DNA of 64,000 bases from Trichopria drosophilae (lineage: Eukaryota > Arthropoda > Insecta > Hymenoptera > Diapriidae): NCBI GenBank assembly GCA_030407085.1, contig CM059584.1, positions 142,404,001 to 142,468,000 on the forward strand, in the 5' to 3' direction. Made by a program: the position numbers and the translations under genes. The notes under the pieces were generated by a model, which was not told where the DNA came from, searched no databases, and saw only the letters and a program-made list of their open reading frames with translations. Shown one piece after another: positions 61,691 through 64,000 of this stretch (positions are counted from its first letter, which is position 1; every line of letters starts with the position of its first letter).

Positions 61691-64000
61691 TAATACTAAT
61701 TGTAAAACGAAATTGCATAATTGTAATTAATGAAGATAAATAATCTAAATTCATATGGAAAATTTCATAAACCATTAGGAATACGAAAAGAACATTATGG
61801 CATATATCATGAAATAGTTATAACTGATATGCAAAGAGAAATTATACTTTTTAATAGGAAATTAATAGTTGACTAAAAAATAATATTTATTTTGTTAGAT
61901 ATAAAACATTTTGTTATTATACATAATTACGAGTCACGAAACAAAGCATTCTTTCCTTACTAATAACGGCTGAACTAATGTAATGTTGAATCATGCAAAA
62001 GAAATGCTACCTTTTGAAATCTTTCAAATATAATTGTTACCAATACAATCAATCTGATAAATCATATATTTATATTTGTGTCGGGTTTAAATATTCTCAA
62101 TAGTATACTTTTTAAATAAAGAAATACTCTAAAAATATGAATTTGTAGTTTTTTTTTCGGCACTATTAGAACAAATTTGAGGAAAACTTCGTTTTGATGT
62201 AACAGCTCCTGACATAAAAACTTAATAAGATATTTATAGTAATAAATAATGGCAAATCTCGTTAAATGTATTGTGTAATTATTAATGCTATTAGGAATAT
62301 TAAGATTTAGTTTAAAAAATTATTAACAATAACTACAAGAAAAATTTTCAACTCTAATAACTGCGAAAAGTTATTAATACTATTTATAATCTAGTAAAAG
62401 TTTCATTCCGAGTTTCTTTATAAAATATTTATGAAAACGTATACTAAAATTCCTCAACCATCTTTGTTGCATTTATTAAAGGAAAAAAATGCAGTATAGA
62501 ATTTAGTGACGCCAAAAAGAAATCTTCATAATTTATAAAGCGTATAAAAACTTATATTTTACTGCACCTCAATCAATTTTGCAAAAGCAAATTCCATTCA
62601 AACAAAACATAAAAGTACGGAAGTAAAAATTTCGTAACTTGTTTACTAATTAATATTCTATATAGTTTTCGATAATAAACTATGTTATTTATTGAATGTA
62701 AAATTACACAAACTCATGTGAATAATAGATATTCTATTTTAAACAGAAATTGAATGGAACAATGTAGTTTATTAATTTACCGAATACTTCACAAATAATT
62801 TTGGTTGTAATGGCAGTTGAATAATGACATGAAATGTTAAAAACGTTAAAATATCAAGTAAACTGATAAATAAATGTTCATAATTTAACATTCGAAGATT
62901 TCTCGATTCGATCCTATTTTAAGGCTTTGAAAATATATCAAAAACCAAATAAGATATAAAAATGTGGCATATATTTGTTGTAGCAGATAATTCTTGAAGG
63001 GTGATAAATTTCATAGTTATGTTGTCATATATTATTGTAAAGATTTCTGGAGTTTGTTGCTGAATCATTTTTCAATTAAATCGGGATTTATTTTACTTCA
63101 ACGTACTGGAAAAGAGAGTGTTACGTTCAAATGTACAAAAAATTATAATCATATTTATAATTTCATGATAAGCAGACTTAGGAGAAATATTACATTATTG
63201 CAAATTCGCAGTATTAATAGAATAATTGTCTTTTTTTTACTTTTAGTATTAGGAAGCAAATCAGTCAGTAAAATAAAATTAATTCTCATTTTAAATTTGA
63301 TTTTTTTGCATTTTATTTTGATTCCTTGAATGTATTCATGAATGAACATTAATAAAAAATTAGCAAAATAACTTTAAAACATTAGTTCACTTTGAATTCT
63401 TTCTGAAACATATGTTTTGAAATAAAAATTCGACGCCGATAAAAGCGAATTTGATTAAAATAGTGAGTCGGTATTTAACCGCCTCGTACTTAAATTTATG
63501 CGGATTTAATTTCCGAACATTGTAATCCAAACTGAAATTATTTTACTGCGGATTTATAGAAAGAGCCAGCATTACTCACAGGTGTCATATTAACAGGTTT
63601 TAAGAAATATGCCCCCCCCCTCCTTGGAACTGACTGTGTCATACTATCGAGGTTCTACTAGAAAGGTACAGAAGAGCATGAAAATTAATTGTCAATCAAA
63701 TATCTCTCTGGAACATCAAATAGTTGTGAATGCAATTTCCTTACAAATTATATATTATGAAATAATGCAAACAAATTAATTCGAAAACAGTATTAATTAA
63801 GTTAATCGAATTCAAATTGACTTAATCAACAGTACTATTGCGTAATTGCAATAAGGATTATTATTGAATAGTGCAGTTTTGGGTAGAATTAAAAAGAAGG
63901 TTTCACAGACTATGAAGAATATTGTATACTTTCATTGTTCTCGTAGTAATTCCTTACTTTACCTAACTACATTTTATTTCAAAATAGTATATTCTTTTAA
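61691..64000. other. AT-rich non-coding stretch to the window end
   Basis: No gene recognised. The 111-codon plus frame at 62994-63329 is rich in Ile, Leu, Phe and Lys, overlaps an opposing frame, and has no recognisable domain. A run of nine C occurs near 63612-63620. Confidence 0.5.

Noticed and set aside
62994..63329. 111-codon frame as a gene
   Set aside because: Highly biased to Ile, Leu, Phe and Lys, overlapped by an opposing frame and without any domain.

Overview
This window reads as AT-rich nuclear DNA from an animal, most likely an insect; a hymenopteran is my weak guess. It has no operon-like gene packing, many small terminal-inverted-repeat elements, a piggyBac-type element with TTAA flanks, tRNA-derived SINE-like sequence, a long (AC)n microsatellite and isolated CpG-rich islands in an AT-rich background. 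I found no intact host protein-coding gene and no convincing multi-exon structure. The window is best read as a gene desert or the inside of a very large intron. Nearly all the short open frames look like chance or like by-products of inverted repeats.

Layout. 1-5.5 kb is plain AT-rich DNA with one 150-bp palindromic element (3423-3574). 5.5-8.4 kb is a transposon cluster: a hairpin MITE (5501-5904), an internally deleted piggyBac-like element with intact ends and TTAA duplications (6350-7710) carrying a broken C-terminal half of the transposase, and a long imperfect inverted repeat directly abutting it (7737-8362). A GC-rich island lies at 8640-9000. From 12.8 to 14.3 kb there is a composite locus: two arrays built on the palindrome CAGTACTG, one with a period near 70 bp, separated by an antisense tRNA-like SINE head. 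14.3-25.8 kb is mostly featureless apart from a weak GC-richer patch (15.0-15.3 kb) and a small palindrome (20.2 kb). A strong GC-rich island spans 25.8-26.5 kb and a further hairpin MITE lies at 26.8-27.2 kb. An unidentified open frame with two hydrophobic stretches lies on the minus strand at 27484-27720.

28-34 kb is again AT-rich, with one ribozyme-like retroelement motif at 29.3 kb. 34.1-39.2 kb is dense with foldback elements: 34171-34449, 35236-35354, three members of the main MITE family, a GC-rich island at 36.1-36.5 kb, and a TTAA-type palindromic MITE at 38636-39168. 41.4-42.6 kb holds two more terminal-inverted-repeat elements. A pogo/Tigger-like MITE with TA flanks sits at 50162-50435. 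The most striking structure is 51930-53632, an element with TGGGTGATTCTCC ends that contains a hairpin with arms of about 470 bp that are almost identical. 54.0-54.4 kb is another GC-rich island. 55.3-55.9 kb holds an inverted pair of a dispersed repeat. 56.8-57.3 kb holds an inverted minisatellite and an (AC)n/(GCAC)n tract. 57.5-59.4 kb has two more MITE-family copies and a second SINE-like head. 61.07 kb has a second ribozyme-like motif and 61.4-61.7 kb a last GC-rich island.

The genes do not work together in any pathway. The main content is several families of foldback elements, a few of which could be transcribed into long double-stranded RNA, plus GC-rich islands that are the best candidates for regulatory DNA or distant promoters.
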